Shown here: one piece after another, positions 24,325-32,682 of the stretch
Layout of the letters: each line of letters begins with the position of its first letter
How positions within the stretch are numbered: position 1 is the first letter of the stretch
Source of the DNA: Caldicoprobacter algeriensis
GTDB taxonomy: Bacteria; Bacillota; Clostridia; Caldicoprobacterales; Caldicoprobacteraceae
DNA length: 47,143 nucleotides
Assembly (NCBI RefSeq): GCF_023838525.1
Contig: NZ_JAHUQD010000020.1
Span: 1-47,143 of the forward strand
Reading direction: 5' to 3'
Notes under the pieces: generated by a model
The model's input: the letters and a program-made list of their open reading frames with translations, nothing else
Told to the model about the DNA's origin: nothing
The model's database searches: none
Program-made: the position numbers and the translations under genes

Positions 24325-24864
24325 CTATCTGAACCACCCTCTCAAAACCCTCTCCAGCCTCCTGTGATAAAAGCCTATGAACATGGTATAGACGATATCG
24401 TATACTAAAAATAAGAATTGAGCGCCCAGCCACAGCAGCGGCAGAGGGAGCCTAGATGAAATACTTTCGCCAAAAACAAGGCTGACCAGAAAATACATAA
24501 CTAGTAGACTCACATTAAATGCAACAAACTTCAAAGCCCAGCCTATAGCAGCGTTCCTTATCTGCTCGCACAAAAACTTTACAATACCATATACACCAAA
24601 AAAAACAATATACGCTAAAGCGATACTCCTTGACGGAATCATGAAAAATGCCAGCAGAGCTGTTGCCACATAGAGCAAAACGGCATAAAGCAAGTCCACC
24701 TTCATAATCATAATTGACACAAAAAGTGAGCTGACTGCAAGGAAGAACAGCCTGTTTACAGGTATGAAATAAGCTGCTGTCAGCGAAATCATAACAAAAG
24801 CAGCCAGTATACCTCCCAAAGCCACCTTTTTTTGAACAGGCATTGAACGGTTTACAAATATCAC
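24325..24864 (-). CDS. Integral membrane protein of unknown function
   Basis: 179 residues with five or six hydrophobic segments (VALGGILAAFVMISLTAAYF, LFFLAVSSLFVSIMIM, LYAVLLYVATALLAFFMIP, IALAYIVFFGVYGIVKFL, FNVSLLVMYFLVSLVF, LFLVYDIVYTMFIGFY) and a basic C-terminus. No catalytic motif is visible. The layout recalls small ECF/DUF2232-like membrane proteins of Clostridia, but I cannot assign it. It follows the DnaJ remnant on the same strand and may belong to the DUF5685-DnaJ operon. It starts at GTG (24864), or a few codons later at ATG. Confidence 0.7.
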   Translation of the reverse strand: MIFVNRSMPVQKKVALGGILAAFVMISLTAAYFIPVNRLFFLAVSSLFVSIMIMKVDLLYAVLLYVATALLAFFMIPSRSIALAYIVFFGVYGIVKFLCEQIRNAAIGWALKFVAFNVSLLVMYFLVSLVFGESISSRLPLPLLWLGAQFLFLVYDIVYTMFIGFYHRRLERVLRGWFR

Positions 24865-24883
24865 CTTCGATCACCACCTGCTT

Positions 24884-25118
24884 TTAGCAACAGGAAATCA
24901 AATCGCCGCCCATGCATTCACATAGGCAGTCGGCACAGTACAATGCAGTGCATAGCCTGCAGCAGTCGGAATCATCCCTTGATGTTTTCTCCGAATAGGG
25001 CTGATACCTGTAGTTGTTCATGGAACTGCTCAGCATCATCAGAGCATTGCGGTACTCTAAGTTGTCCGGGTCCATATTTACAGCAACCTGCAAATTTGAG
25101 TAGGCTTCGGAATACCAT
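24884..25118 (-). pseudogene. DnaJ-domain protein, C-terminal remnant
   Basis: The frame reads RRGWYSEAYSNLQVAVNMDP, then DNLEYRNALMMLSSSMNN and ends with a cysteine cluster CCRLCTALYCADCLCECMGG. This is the characteristic tail of the Clostridial DnaJ proteins encoded next to DUF5685. The J-domain and the first TPR-like helices are missing: the sequence joins the end of the DUF5685 gene in another frame near 25110. The cysteine tail is probably a metal site. Without the J-domain it is a relic. Confidence 0.7.
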
Positions 25119-26022
25119 CCCCTTCTCCCCTTTCATCCAAGACCATCTGCGTTTTGTATGGCAATCCTAAAAATATAATGTTCTCCAGCAACCCTTCGTC
25201 TCGCCTTATATCAAGAAGCTCATACGCCTTGCCTATTTCAGCCAGGCAGGTGTTCAATATAAACTCAACCTCTTTTCTGCTTTCCTCCATAATACGTACA
25301 GCAAGCTTGTCCTTTTCATCCTGCTGAGCAGACCTGTCTAACCTGGTCTGCCAGGCAAAAAAACTTTTTCCCCCCTGGCATACAGACTTGTTCACTCTAT
25401 CCTGCCGACCAGACCCGTTTTTTCCGTCCTTGTTTGCAGAGGCACCCTCCTTGTCCAACATCGGATGCTTACTTTCCCCTCCCTGCCAGACAGAGCCACT
25501 CACTTCAACCTGCCCTAAATTTTGGTCAGGCGTATTTTCCCCATTTCGCTGAGAAGAAATGTCATCCCCGGATAGCCAGGCATGGGTATCCTTCCCATAC
25601 CTTGCAACCAACACATTGTAGCTGCCGGATCTAATGTCGCTCTCTATATCCGAAAAGGCATCCACTACATAAATCCATTTTCCCAGGTTATATCCCATCC
25701 ATTCCAGAACCCTTCGCTCGGTTTTCCCCTGCTGTGGAGCTGGCAACACAATAGACAGCAGCCTTGCAAAAGGCTCGGCGGCTGCGTCTACCGATGAAAC
25801 ATTTTCAGCCTCCACCAGCGCCAGCCTGCCAAGTTGCTCATGCACCGCTTCATACACCGCTGGATATGCCGACCTTATTCGCCCTATATAAGGGCTTAAA
25901 ATTCGGAACGCCAACAGCGACGGAATACTCCTCTCATCCCTCCAACCATCCTTCAGCTTGAAATACGCCATGAGCAGGTTTACCGCGGCGGCGTAACGAA
26001 CAGCTGCGTTTTCCCTGACCAC
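25078..26022 (-). CDS. DUF5685-family protein, altered at both ends
   Basis: A 314-residue frame. The middle matches DUF5685: RRVLEWMGYNLGKWIYVVDA, then FSDIESDIRSGSYNVL, and later LNTCLAEIGKAYELLDIRRD. The usual N-terminal cysteine region, with the domain's first about 70 residues, is absent. The C-terminus reads into the DnaJ tail out of frame. Residues about 150-235 are a low-complexity insert rich in Gly, Gln, Ser and Lys, with repeating VWQGG, VCQGG and FAWQT units. The family role is unknown; relatives pair with a DnaJ protein. Probably a decaying gene. Confidence 0.65.
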   Translation of the reverse strand: MVRENAAVRYAAAVNLLMAYFKLKDGWRDERSIPSLLAFRILSPYIGRIRSAYPAVYEAVHEQLGRLALVEAENVSSVDAAAEPFARLLSIVLPAPQQGKTERRVLEWMGYNLGKWIYVVDAFSDIESDIRSGSYNVLVARYGKDTHAWLSGDDISSQRNGENTPDQNLGQVEVSGSVWQGGESKHPMLDKEGASANKDGKNGSGRQDRVNKSVCQGGKSFFAWQTRLDRSAQQDEKDKLAVRIMEESRKEVEFILNTCLAEIGKAYELLDIRRDEGLLENIIFLGLPYKTQMVLDERGEGDGIPKPTQICRLL

Positions 26023-26075
26023 CGGTTAATGCTATATCCTGCAGTACTCTTCAATTAAATCAAAATATACTTGTT

Positions 26076-27011
26076 TCAATCAAAAAAGCTTATCTGACTA
26101 TCTATCAATCTTTGTGCCTTCCTTTTGATAATCACATCCTCCGGTTCCACATTTCCTATAAGCATAGGGGATCTGGGATCATGCATCTTTACGTTGCTGT
26201 TAACCGCCTTATTGCTGTAGTTAGCATAACAGTATAAACATCCATGCTTGCAGGTATTATAAACGCCTATATCTACGCTTTCAACACAACCGCACGCCGC
26301 TCTCTGATTTTTATCCTTTTTGGCATTTATCCTACGGCCGCTTATTCGGGCGATAAGGTCGTCATCGATGCATTTGCCATGGCATATTCCTACTCGGGAC
26401 AGATCAATGTCTTCACAGCAGGTTTCAACTTTCAGCCCGTACGCACGGGCAATCTCAGAAATAGCTGTAGCTATCTCAATTTTTTGGGCATCGCTTATGT
26501 TTTGTACGTTCAGGCCTTTCATATTGCGCTCGGTTTTTTTATACATATCCACAAAACTGATGGTACAACGCTGGGTATAACCACTTAATTGGGATGCAAT
26601 AAATTCAAATTTCTTGCGGTGATATTCGACATCAATATCACGGGATATTATTATGGGGTCATATCTCCAAATTACCCTTTCACTACCTATGATTTGAGAA
26701 AGCTTTTGAAACGATTTTATAATATGCTCCTTGGGTGCCACATTGGGTTCTATTTTTCTATCATACCCGGTTATTGTAATGTGAAAATAATAGATATAGT
26801 CATCTAGCATAGAGATTTTATCTAAAATATTGGTAGGGTCCTTTGTCCAAAATACTATACAGTCTATATCCGAAGCGCTTAAATATATCTTGCTAACCTG
26901 ATGATAGTTCATGGGGTTGCGTACCAGAACATACCCTTCCTTTAACCTATTAAAAAACCAATCAAGATAAAATGCAACTATATCAGTCCTGCGGCTGACG
27001 CTTAAAATCAT
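26076..27011 (-). CDS. DUF1848-family radical-SAM-like protein
   Basis: A complete 311-residue DUF1848 protein. It begins MILSVSRRTDIVAFYLDWFF, followed by VLVRNPMNYHQVSKIYLS and DCIVFWTKDPTN. The C-terminal part holds the likely iron-sulfur site: CKHGCLYCYANYS, a C-x3-C-x2-C radical-SAM-type motif, preceded by CCEDIDLSRVGICHGKCID and AACGC. The family is thought to be a SplB-like Fe-S protein but has no established reaction. It begins 13 bp after the interrupted gene at 27025-28269 and is probably its operon partner. Confidence 0.88.
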   Translation of the reverse strand: MILSVSRRTDIVAFYLDWFFNRLKEGYVLVRNPMNYHQVSKIYLSASDIDCIVFWTKDPTNILDKISMLDDYIYYFHITITGYDRKIEPNVAPKEHIIKSFQKLSQIIGSERVIWRYDPIIISRDIDVEYHRKKFEFIASQLSGYTQRCTISFVDMYKKTERNMKGLNVQNISDAQKIEIATAISEIARAYGLKVETCCEDIDLSRVGICHGKCIDDDLIARISGRRINAKKDKNQRAACGCVESVDIGVYNTCKHGCLYCYANYSNKAVNSNVKMHDPRSPMLIGNVEPEDVIIKRKAQRLIDSQISFFD

Positions 27012-27024
27012 CTATATTTTCCTC

Positions 27025-27486
27025 CTAGTAGTCTATTTCAATCTCGGTATTATCCTGTATCTCAAGTACAATCCCAGGACTTACCGAGCTGACTTTTACT
27101 TTCCTCAATGTGATTTTTTCTGCCGCAATTATCGGCATATAAATACCCTGCCTTCTCAACTGCTCCTTTTTTACAGGCTTTATCCACACCGCATGCTTGT
27201 CGCTGTCAACGCACAAACTTCCATCACAAAGTGAAATAGCTATATTTTCTCCCTTTTCAATTACTGTTCTGATAATGGCTTTTATATTTACCTGCTCATC
27301 TAAATATTGTCGCAAGTCCTTAAGCTCTATGTAATGGTTGTGATTTCCCTCTATTTTATATTTCGTTGAACCATCCTTTCTCAAAACAACATAAGTAAAA
27401 GGGACATCATACCTGGCAGCCTTTCGCAGGCCGTGCATCCTTAAATATTCATATATCTTGGGTATATCCCAAAAACATCTGACCAT
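27025..27486 (-). pseudogene. 3' half of interrupted gene (Rsm22-like), after an in-frame UGA
   Basis: 153 codons in exactly the same frame as the upstream gene, separated only by a TGA at 27523-27525 and 12 further sense codons (EPKTQYHCACFN). The segment VRCFWDIPKIYEYLRMHGLR, then KAARYDVPFTYVVLRKDG resembles the C-terminal region of Rsm22-like methyltransferases (rvyeylRkhGl.rAarYdvPFtYvvl.kdG). The ATG at 27486 has no ribosome site, so independent translation is doubtful. The cysteines around the UGA (PC, C-x-C, C-F-W) could be a metal site. Either a Trp/Arg codon mutated to stop, or the UGA is recoded. Confidence 0.55.
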
Positions 27487-27522
27487 ATTAAAGCAAGCGC
27501 AGTGATATTGGGTTTTAGGCTC

Positions 27523-28269
27523 TCAAATGCTGACACAGGGTGAATAGATATTGTATATACCTCGATTTACAAGGGCATTCCTTATCCTTTTGAAAGACTC
27601 GCAATTTTGTTTGCTTCCGTTTTCAATGATTATAATCGAGCCATCCTGCTTTAAATTATGGCTCAGCCCGGTTATTATATCTACGGCTCTTTCCCTTTGT
27701 GGCTCAGCCAGCTTGCTGCAGGCATATCCTATTTCATATAGTACCTCATGATTATCCCATTCATCTCTTTCATGTATTTTTTCCAGAGGTTCAAACAAAT
27801 CACATATGCTTTTCCAGTCATTTCTACTACTCAGCTCACGCAGGTGGGCTAATATATTTTTATCCTTTACAACCCTGAAAGTATTTTTTCTTATCTCATC
27901 AAAGTCTTCTTTATTGTCAACAATACACAAAAGAGGCAAAAATCCCTGCTTTTTATTTATCCATCCATTTCTATACCCGAATCTTATCAGGCTAACATAA
28001 ATATCTCCGCTTAACATATCTAGCTTTCTACAGTTGTTGAAATAAATCACAATGCTGTCGCTGTATACTTGTACAGCTTTTACATCGGCCCAATAGCAAT
28101 TATTTTCCTTTTCTTTGTTGAAATATACAACACACCCTTGAATGCCCGCCTTAAGCCGCTTTTTGAAGTCAGGAAATGCCTGTTCAAATGTTTGAAGATA
28201 TTCACCTTTCAAAGTGAACATATTTTTGGATATGTCTGTTTCTCTCCACAAAGTCACAAATAGATACAT
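27523..28269 (-). CDS. 5' half of interrupted gene of uncertain family (TPR-like start, Rsm22-like end)
   Basis: 248 codons from the ATG at 28269, chosen because AGGAGAG precedes it; longer forms upstream lack a ribosome site. The N-terminal half (MYLFVTLWRETDISKNMFTL, LKAGIQGCVVYFNKEKENN) is unfamiliar to me. The middle (WKSICDLFEPLEKI, LYEIGYACSKLAEPQRE) is TPR- or helical-repeat-like. The end, LKQDGSIIIIENGSKQNCES, then NALVNRGIYNIYSPC, resembles the post-motif strands of Rsm22-type methyltransferases. No SAM-binding G-x-G loop is visible, so the gene may itself be a deletion chimera. It continues in frame past a TGA into 27025-27486. Confidence 0.5.
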   Translation of the reverse strand: MYLFVTLWRETDISKNMFTLKGEYLQTFEQAFPDFKKRLKAGIQGCVVYFNKEKENNCYWADVKAVQVYSDSIVIYFNNCRKLDMLSGDIYVSLIRFGYRNGWINKKQGFLPLLCIVDNKEDFDEIRKNTFRVVKDKNILAHLRELSSRNDWKSICDLFEPLEKIHERDEWDNHEVLYEIGYACSKLAEPQRERAVDIITGLSHNLKQDGSIIIIENGSKQNCESFKRIRNALVNRGIYNIYSPCVSI

Positions 28270-28433
28270 ACCGACTCTCCTGTGACAAATATAGAATAGG
28301 CGGTAATACCATTTTTTCGTATTACAGGCAATAATCACTTTATAAGCAGGGCAGCACACCAAGCTACCTTTTACGCCAAGCATACAAATATAATAGATAA
28401 GGAGTGACTATACACCCCTTATGCTCACTGGAT

Positions 28434-28764
28434 CTATAAAACAACTTCGCTTTTTAATGCCTTTTCTTCCTCAACCTTGACCCCCTCGGGATCAGGTGCA
28501 AACTCAACAAATGTCTCGGCACCGGCCTCCTTCAATGCTCGTATGGTCCTCTCGGGCTCCAGTGTCAGCGCTATGATGGTGCCGCCACCACCTGCCCCTA
28601 CCAGCTTGACAGCCAGCGCACCGTTTTCCCTGGCCACCTTTATCATATAAAGATTTTGCTCGCCCGAATCGGCCAGGCTGTTTTGTATCTCATGATTCTT
28701 GTTCATAAGATAAGCAAGCTCGTCCCAGTCCTCGTTCAAAAGCGCCTTTTTGCCTTCTCGGGCT
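28434..28764 (-). pseudogene. GHMP kinase, C-terminal remnant, copy B
   Basis: Reads REGKKALLNEDWDELAYLMN, EIQNSLADSGEQNL, then ARENGALAVKLVGAGGGGT in one open frame. It matches copy A (20606-21100) but keeps only the last about 110 residues. Its 5' edge at about 28764 is the exact point where the SIR2 gene joins, so the SIR2 cargo appears to have landed in, or recombined with, this kinase gene. The C-terminal tails of the two copies differ after about residue 95 of this fragment. Confidence 0.8.
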
Positions 28765-30033
28765 ATAAAAGATAGAATAAAAAAGACTATAAACAAATCC
28801 ATGATCTCTATTCATTCTTGCTATATCCTCATAAGTAATATTTCTTATCTGGATGGGCTCTAATATATGATCTTTAAATAGATTTTCAATAACTGAACGA
28901 TTTCCAATAGCTATAATTGATTTTGGGTACGCAAAACTAGCCAATACCGGCTGACCCTTAACCAATCCATCTAATTCTGACCATTCATTAATATCTGTTT
29001 TAAAACTATATACAGTTGTAGGATATTCTTCAATTTTAATCCAATTTGTCTTTAAATGGGGTCTTAAATTACTTTTCTGTGGTTTATAAAAGAATGGTTT
29101 TTTATTTTCCTTGGTACTAGCCAATTCGGCTTCAACTTGTTCATCCTTAATCCCGCAAAAATGATATAAGTTGATCATGAAGTCATCAAAAGATGTAATT
29201 TCAATAAATGCCGCATTACGGCCGCTCTCTCTTAAAAATTCTATTAAAGACTCTACTCTTTCGTATTTTCTTTCTCCTTTGAGAATACACCAGTAAAAGC
29301 CTTTTGGAAAACTATTAAGATTATGACGAGCAGTTTCTTCCAATACTTTCATAATTGAATCATCACGGCCACTATAACCAAGTATCACTATACCAAATTG
29401 ATTTAAAAATTCTTTCATTTTAAACTCTAAAATTTGATTTAACTGTTTTAATTCCTCAGTTGTATTTCTAAGATGATCGTAACGAAAATCACCATGTAAC
29501 TTTATTAATTTTGGATAATTATCAACCACTCTAACTTTATGTACTCGAGCGGCAGATTCATCAGATATTACAAAAATATTTGGATATACTGCCTCAACAA
29601 GTGTATCAAAATTTGTTGTAAAAATATCTCTGATTTTACCAGCTTTAATTAATGCCCCCAAACATTTATAACCTATAATAGGAGTCGCTTTTATAACATA
29701 CTTTTCAATAAACTCTCTCCTTACATCTTTTGTAGGATATATAGCTTCAAAAAAATGCGAATATTCTTCCTCCCACTTAATATTTCTGTGTTCTGGCTGA
29801 TTTTTTATCCAACTATCAATTATTTGTTGTACATTAGGATTCGCAAGATCTTTGCAAGATTCGGGACTTATATTATTAACTGAACAGTAAATTGCCCTTT
29901 TAAAAAACCAAATCATTTCGTTAGCTGTAGGAATTCCTGATGTCCTAGAAGCCCCTGCTCCTAGGAAAAATATAAAAGATGCATCTCGCACAACTTCAAA
30001 CTCGCGGATAAATTGAGCCTCTGAAATAATCAT
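28690..30033 (-). CDS. SIR2-domain effector-like protein with truncated, fused C-terminus
   Basis: 447 residues. The N-terminal SIR2 domain has the NAD-site motifs FFLGAGASRTSGIPTA, DIFTTNFDTLVEAV, PKLIKLHGD and VILGYSGRDDSIM, typical of prokaryotic defence NADases. From about residue 320 an unassigned strand-rich region follows (TNWIKIEEYPTTVYSFKTDI, LASFAYPKSIIAIGNRSV). The last about 25 residues (RRQKGAFERGLGRACLSYEQ) are the out-of-frame reading of the GHMP kinase fragment, showing that the natural 3' end is gone. The protein may be inactive, or a regulatory domain may be lost. A shorter copy of its 5' end lies at 23055-23224. Confidence 0.8.
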   Translation of the reverse strand: MIISEAQFIREFEVVRDASFIFFLGAGASRTSGIPTANEMIWFFKRAIYCSVNNISPESCKDLANPNVQQIIDSWIKNQPEHRNIKWEEEYSHFFEAIYPTKDVRREFIEKYVIKATPIIGYKCLGALIKAGKIRDIFTTNFDTLVEAVYPNIFVISDESAARVHKVRVVDNYPKLIKLHGDFRYDHLRNTTEELKQLNQILEFKMKEFLNQFGIVILGYSGRDDSIMKVLEETARHNLNSFPKGFYWCILKGERKYERVESLIEFLRESGRNAAFIEITSFDDFMINLYHFCGIKDEQVEAELASTKENKKPFFYKPQKSNLRPHLKTNWIKIEEYPTTVYSFKTDINEWSELDGLVKGQPVLASFAYPKSIIAIGNRSVIENLFKDHILEPIQIRNITYEDIARMNRDHGFVYSLFYSIFYSPRRQKGAFERGLGRACLSYEQES

Positions 30034-30077
30034 TCCTATCCCTTCCCAGATTCTCAGCGTAGTATCAAAGTAAGATT

Positions 30078-30198
30078 CTACAAACTAAACTCTTCTGGCT
30101 TCTCACCAAGGCCAAACCTATAAGCTTTAACTATCTTTTCAGAAGCTCTACCATCGCCATATGGATTCACTGCTCTGGCCATTGAATCATATACATCC
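30078..30198 (-). pseudogene. wecB C-terminal fragment, copy B
   Basis: About 39 codons read DVYDSMARAVNPYGDGRASE, then KIVKAYRFGLGEKPEEFSL and stop, the end of a UDP-GlcNAc 2-epimerase. It matches the C-terminal part of the deleted wecB at 23270-23502, with a small indel (KAYRFG against KAILHRFG). The gene body is absent. It lies between the SIR2 gene and the rhamnose operon. Confidence 0.8.
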
Positions 30199-30229
30199 TA
30201 TTTATCAAAAGTCATCCAACATATAAATT

Positions 30230-31075
30230 TCATGTTTTAATATATCTCTCCAATGCATCTCTCCAATGTGGCAATAAATTAAATCCCATCAATTCCAAAC
30301 GCTTTTTTGACAACCTCGAATTTGCGGGTCTTTTTGCCTTAGTTGGATATTCATTACTTTTTATAGGTATTACTTTAACATCCATTCCAGCTGTTTTAAA
30401 AATTTCACAGGCAAATTCATACCAGCTACAATATCCTTCATTCGTTGCGTGATATATGCCATACTTATCGGTTTGTATCATCTCACAAAGCAACCTGGCT
30501 AAATCATAAGTATATGTAGGTGAACCCACCTGATCACAAACTACCCTTACCTCTTTTCTTTCCTGTCCCAATCTCAACATAGTCTTTACAAAGTTACTAC
30601 CATTTTTGCCAAACACCCAGGATATTCGAACTATAAAGTATTTTTGAAGTATGTTTTGTACTTTCCTTTCACCAAGATATTTAGTCAATCCATAATAGTT
30701 TATCGGATTGGGTTGATCATCTACTTCATAGGGTCCCTCTTTCTCTCCATCAAAGACATAATCTGTACTTATATAAAGCATTTTCGCATCTATTTCTTTA
30801 CATGCCTCCGCTACATATCTTGTTCCAAGTACATTTACTGCATGGCAGAGCTCCTTTTCATCCTCAGCCTTGTCTACTGCTGTATATGCAGCACAATGAA
30901 CGACTACATCCGGTTTATAGCTCTTTATAAACTCTTTTGTTTCCTTTTCATCTGTCAAATCAAACTCTTCTTTATCAACACCTATATGCTCTATATTCAA
31001 CTCTTTTAACCGCTCAACGACATCATATCCCAGTTGACCTCTTGCTCCCGTAACTAACACTTCCATCCTTGACAT
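30230..31075 (-). CDS. rfbD: dTDP-4-dehydrorhamnose reductase
   Basis: A 281-residue short-chain reductase catalysing the last step of dTDP-L-rhamnose synthesis. It has the NAD(P)-binding start VLVTGARGQLGYDVVERL, the sequence VDKAEDEKELCHAVNVLGT, the catalytic Y-x3-K in YYGLTKYLGE, and the substrate region VRISWVFGKNGSNFVKTML. It lies 5 bp downstream of rfbB in the order rfbA-rfbC-rfbB-rfbD, so the whole pathway is together. Intact, and the last gene of the operon. Confidence 0.96.
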   Translation of the reverse strand: MSRMEVLVTGARGQLGYDVVERLKELNIEHIGVDKEEFDLTDEKETKEFIKSYKPDVVVHCAAYTAVDKAEDEKELCHAVNVLGTRYVAEACKEIDAKMLYISTDYVFDGEKEGPYEVDDQPNPINYYGLTKYLGERKVQNILQKYFIVRISWVFGKNGSNFVKTMLRLGQERKEVRVVCDQVGSPTYTYDLARLLCEMIQTDKYGIYHATNEGYCSWYEFACEIFKTAGMDVKVIPIKSNEYPTKAKRPANSRLSKKRLELMGFNLLPHWRDALERYIKT

Positions 31076-31080
31076 CCTCT

Positions 31081-32100
31081 CTACCTATTTGAATACATTC
31101 TCTCATAGTAATCTTTATACTCACCGCTTATTATCTCTTCCCACCAATCTCTATTATCTAGGTACCACTTAATCGTCTTCTTTATCCCCTCTTCAAAACT
31201 CGTCTTGGGCTCCCATCCCAGTTCATTTTTTATCTTGCTTGGATCTATTGCATACCTTAAATCATGACCCGGTCTGTCTTTGACAAAAGTTATTAACTCT
31301 TCCGGTTTCCCTAATTCTTTCAGGATGGTCTTCACTACCTCTAAATTCGTTCTTTCATTACGTCCACCTATGTTGTATACTTCCCCTTCTCTACCGTGAT
31401 GTATTATCAAGTCAATTGCAGAGCAGTGGTCTTCAACATACAGCCAGTCCCTTACATTCCTGCCATCGCCATAAACCGGCAAAGGTTGATCGTTTAAAGC
31501 TCTAATTATCATAAGCGGTATCAATTTTTCCGGAAAATGATATGGGCCATAATTGTTGGAGCACCTTGATATGGTAACAGGGAGTTTGTACGTCCTGTAA
31601 TATGCCAGGACCAGCAAATCCGCCGCTGCTTTTGAGGCTGAATATGGTGATGACGGCCGCAGAGGAGTCTCCTCTGTAAACAGCGAATCAGGTCTATCAA
31701 GCGGTAAATCCCCATACACTTCATCTGTAGAAACCTGATGAAATCTCTTTATGTCAAATTTCCGCGCAGCGTCCATTAAAACCTGTGTACCTATTACGTT
31801 TGTCTTTAAAAATATTTCAGGGTCTTCTATAGACCTGTCTACATGTGACTCCGCAGCGAAATTTACAACAACATCAAAATTTTTTTCTTTAAAAAGCTCA
31901 AACACAAACACTCTATCTGATATATCCCCTTTAACAAACTGAAAGTTCGGATTCTCAAAAGCCCTTTTTAAAGTGGATAAATTTCCTGCATAAGTCAGCT
32001 TGTCCAAACAAACTATTTTATAATCCTTATATTTATCCAGCATGTAATAAATAAAATTGCTTCCTATAAAACCCGCTCCACCTGTTACAAGTATATTCAA
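31081..32100 (-). CDS. rfbB: dTDP-glucose 4,6-dehydratase
   Basis: 339 residues, extended short-chain dehydrogenase. The NAD-binding loop is ILVTGGAGFIGSNFIYYML, the active site includes STDEVYGDL and the Y-x3-K in SPYSASKAAADLLVLAY, and a late conserved block is YNIGGRNERTNLEVV. It converts dTDP-glucose to the 4-keto-6-deoxy sugar. The 15-bp gap to rfbC and 5-bp gap to rfbD show tight operon structure. Length and motifs are normal. Confidence 0.97.
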   Translation of the reverse strand: MNILVTGGAGFIGSNFIYYMLDKYKDYKIVCLDKLTYAGNLSTLKRAFENPNFQFVKGDISDRVFVFELFKEKNFDVVVNFAAESHVDRSIEDPEIFLKTNVIGTQVLMDAARKFDIKRFHQVSTDEVYGDLPLDRPDSLFTEETPLRPSSPYSASKAAADLLVLAYYRTYKLPVTISRCSNNYGPYHFPEKLIPLMIIRALNDQPLPVYGDGRNVRDWLYVEDHCSAIDLIIHHGREGEVYNIGGRNERTNLEVVKTILKELGKPEELITFVKDRPGHDLRYAIDPSKIKNELGWEPKTSFEEGIKKTIKWYLDNRDWWEEIISGEYKDYYERMYSNR

Positions 32101-32115
32101 ATCACATTCCTCCCA

Positions 32116-32667
32116 TCAGTAAACAAAATTGCAATCACTGTCTTTTAATAAAGGTGCATTTTTATCCTTTTCTGAAAGTATAGGATTATCTATCCCCCAG
32201 TCAATGCCTATTTCAGGGTCATCAAACCTTATGCTTCTATCATGTTCTTTGGAATAATACTCGTCTACCTTGTACTGAACTTCTACATCATCTGTTAAAG
32301 TCAAAAAACCATGGGCAAATCCCTTGGGTATCAACAGCTGCCTTTTATTTTCAGCAGATAGCTGAACGGCAACCCATTTTTTATACGTAGGTGAACCCTT
32401 TCTCAAGTCAACAGCTACATCCAATATCTTCCCTCTCGTACATCTTACAAGTTTTGTCTGTGCCATAGGATTGTTCTGAAAATGTAATCCCCTGAGTGTG
32501 CCCTTTAAAGCCGAATAAGAATGATTGTCCTGTACAAAGTTTATATCCAAACCTATTGCCTCAAAAACTTTTTTTGAGTAGCTTTCCATAAACCAACCGC
32601 GATTATCTTCAAAAACCTTGGGCTCTAAAATATATACACCTTCTAGCTCTGTTTTTATAATGTGCAT
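32116..32667 (-). CDS. rfbC: dTDP-4-dehydrorhamnose 3,5-epimerase
   Basis: A 183-residue cupin-fold epimerase. Characteristic segments are FEDNRGWFMESYSKKVFEAI, FVQDNHSYSALKGTLRGLHF, VRCTRGKILDVAVDLRKGSP and IPKGFAHGFLTLTDDVEVQY. These include the catalytic His of RGLHFQ and the Tyr of the YKVDEYY region. It performs the third rhamnose step. The gene lies between rfbA and rfbB with 15-bp gaps on both sides. Confidence 0.96.
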   Translation of the reverse strand: MHIIKTELEGVYILEPKVFEDNRGWFMESYSKKVFEAIGLDINFVQDNHSYSALKGTLRGLHFQNNPMAQTKLVRCTRGKILDVAVDLRKGSPTYKKWVAVQLSAENKRQLLIPKGFAHGFLTLTDDVEVQYKVDEYYSKEHDRSIRFDDPEIGIDWGIDNPILSEKDKNAPLLKDSDCNFVY

Positions 32668-32682
32668 TTATCCTCACCTCTT

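Noticed and set aside
28270-28383. N-terminal extension of the Rsm22-like 5' half
   Set aside because: There is no ribosome site for the longer start, whereas AGGAGAG precedes the ATG at 28269.
30078-30198. A short gene between SIR2 and rfbD
   Set aside because: It is the extreme C-terminus of wecB without a start codon or body, so a remnant rather than a gene.
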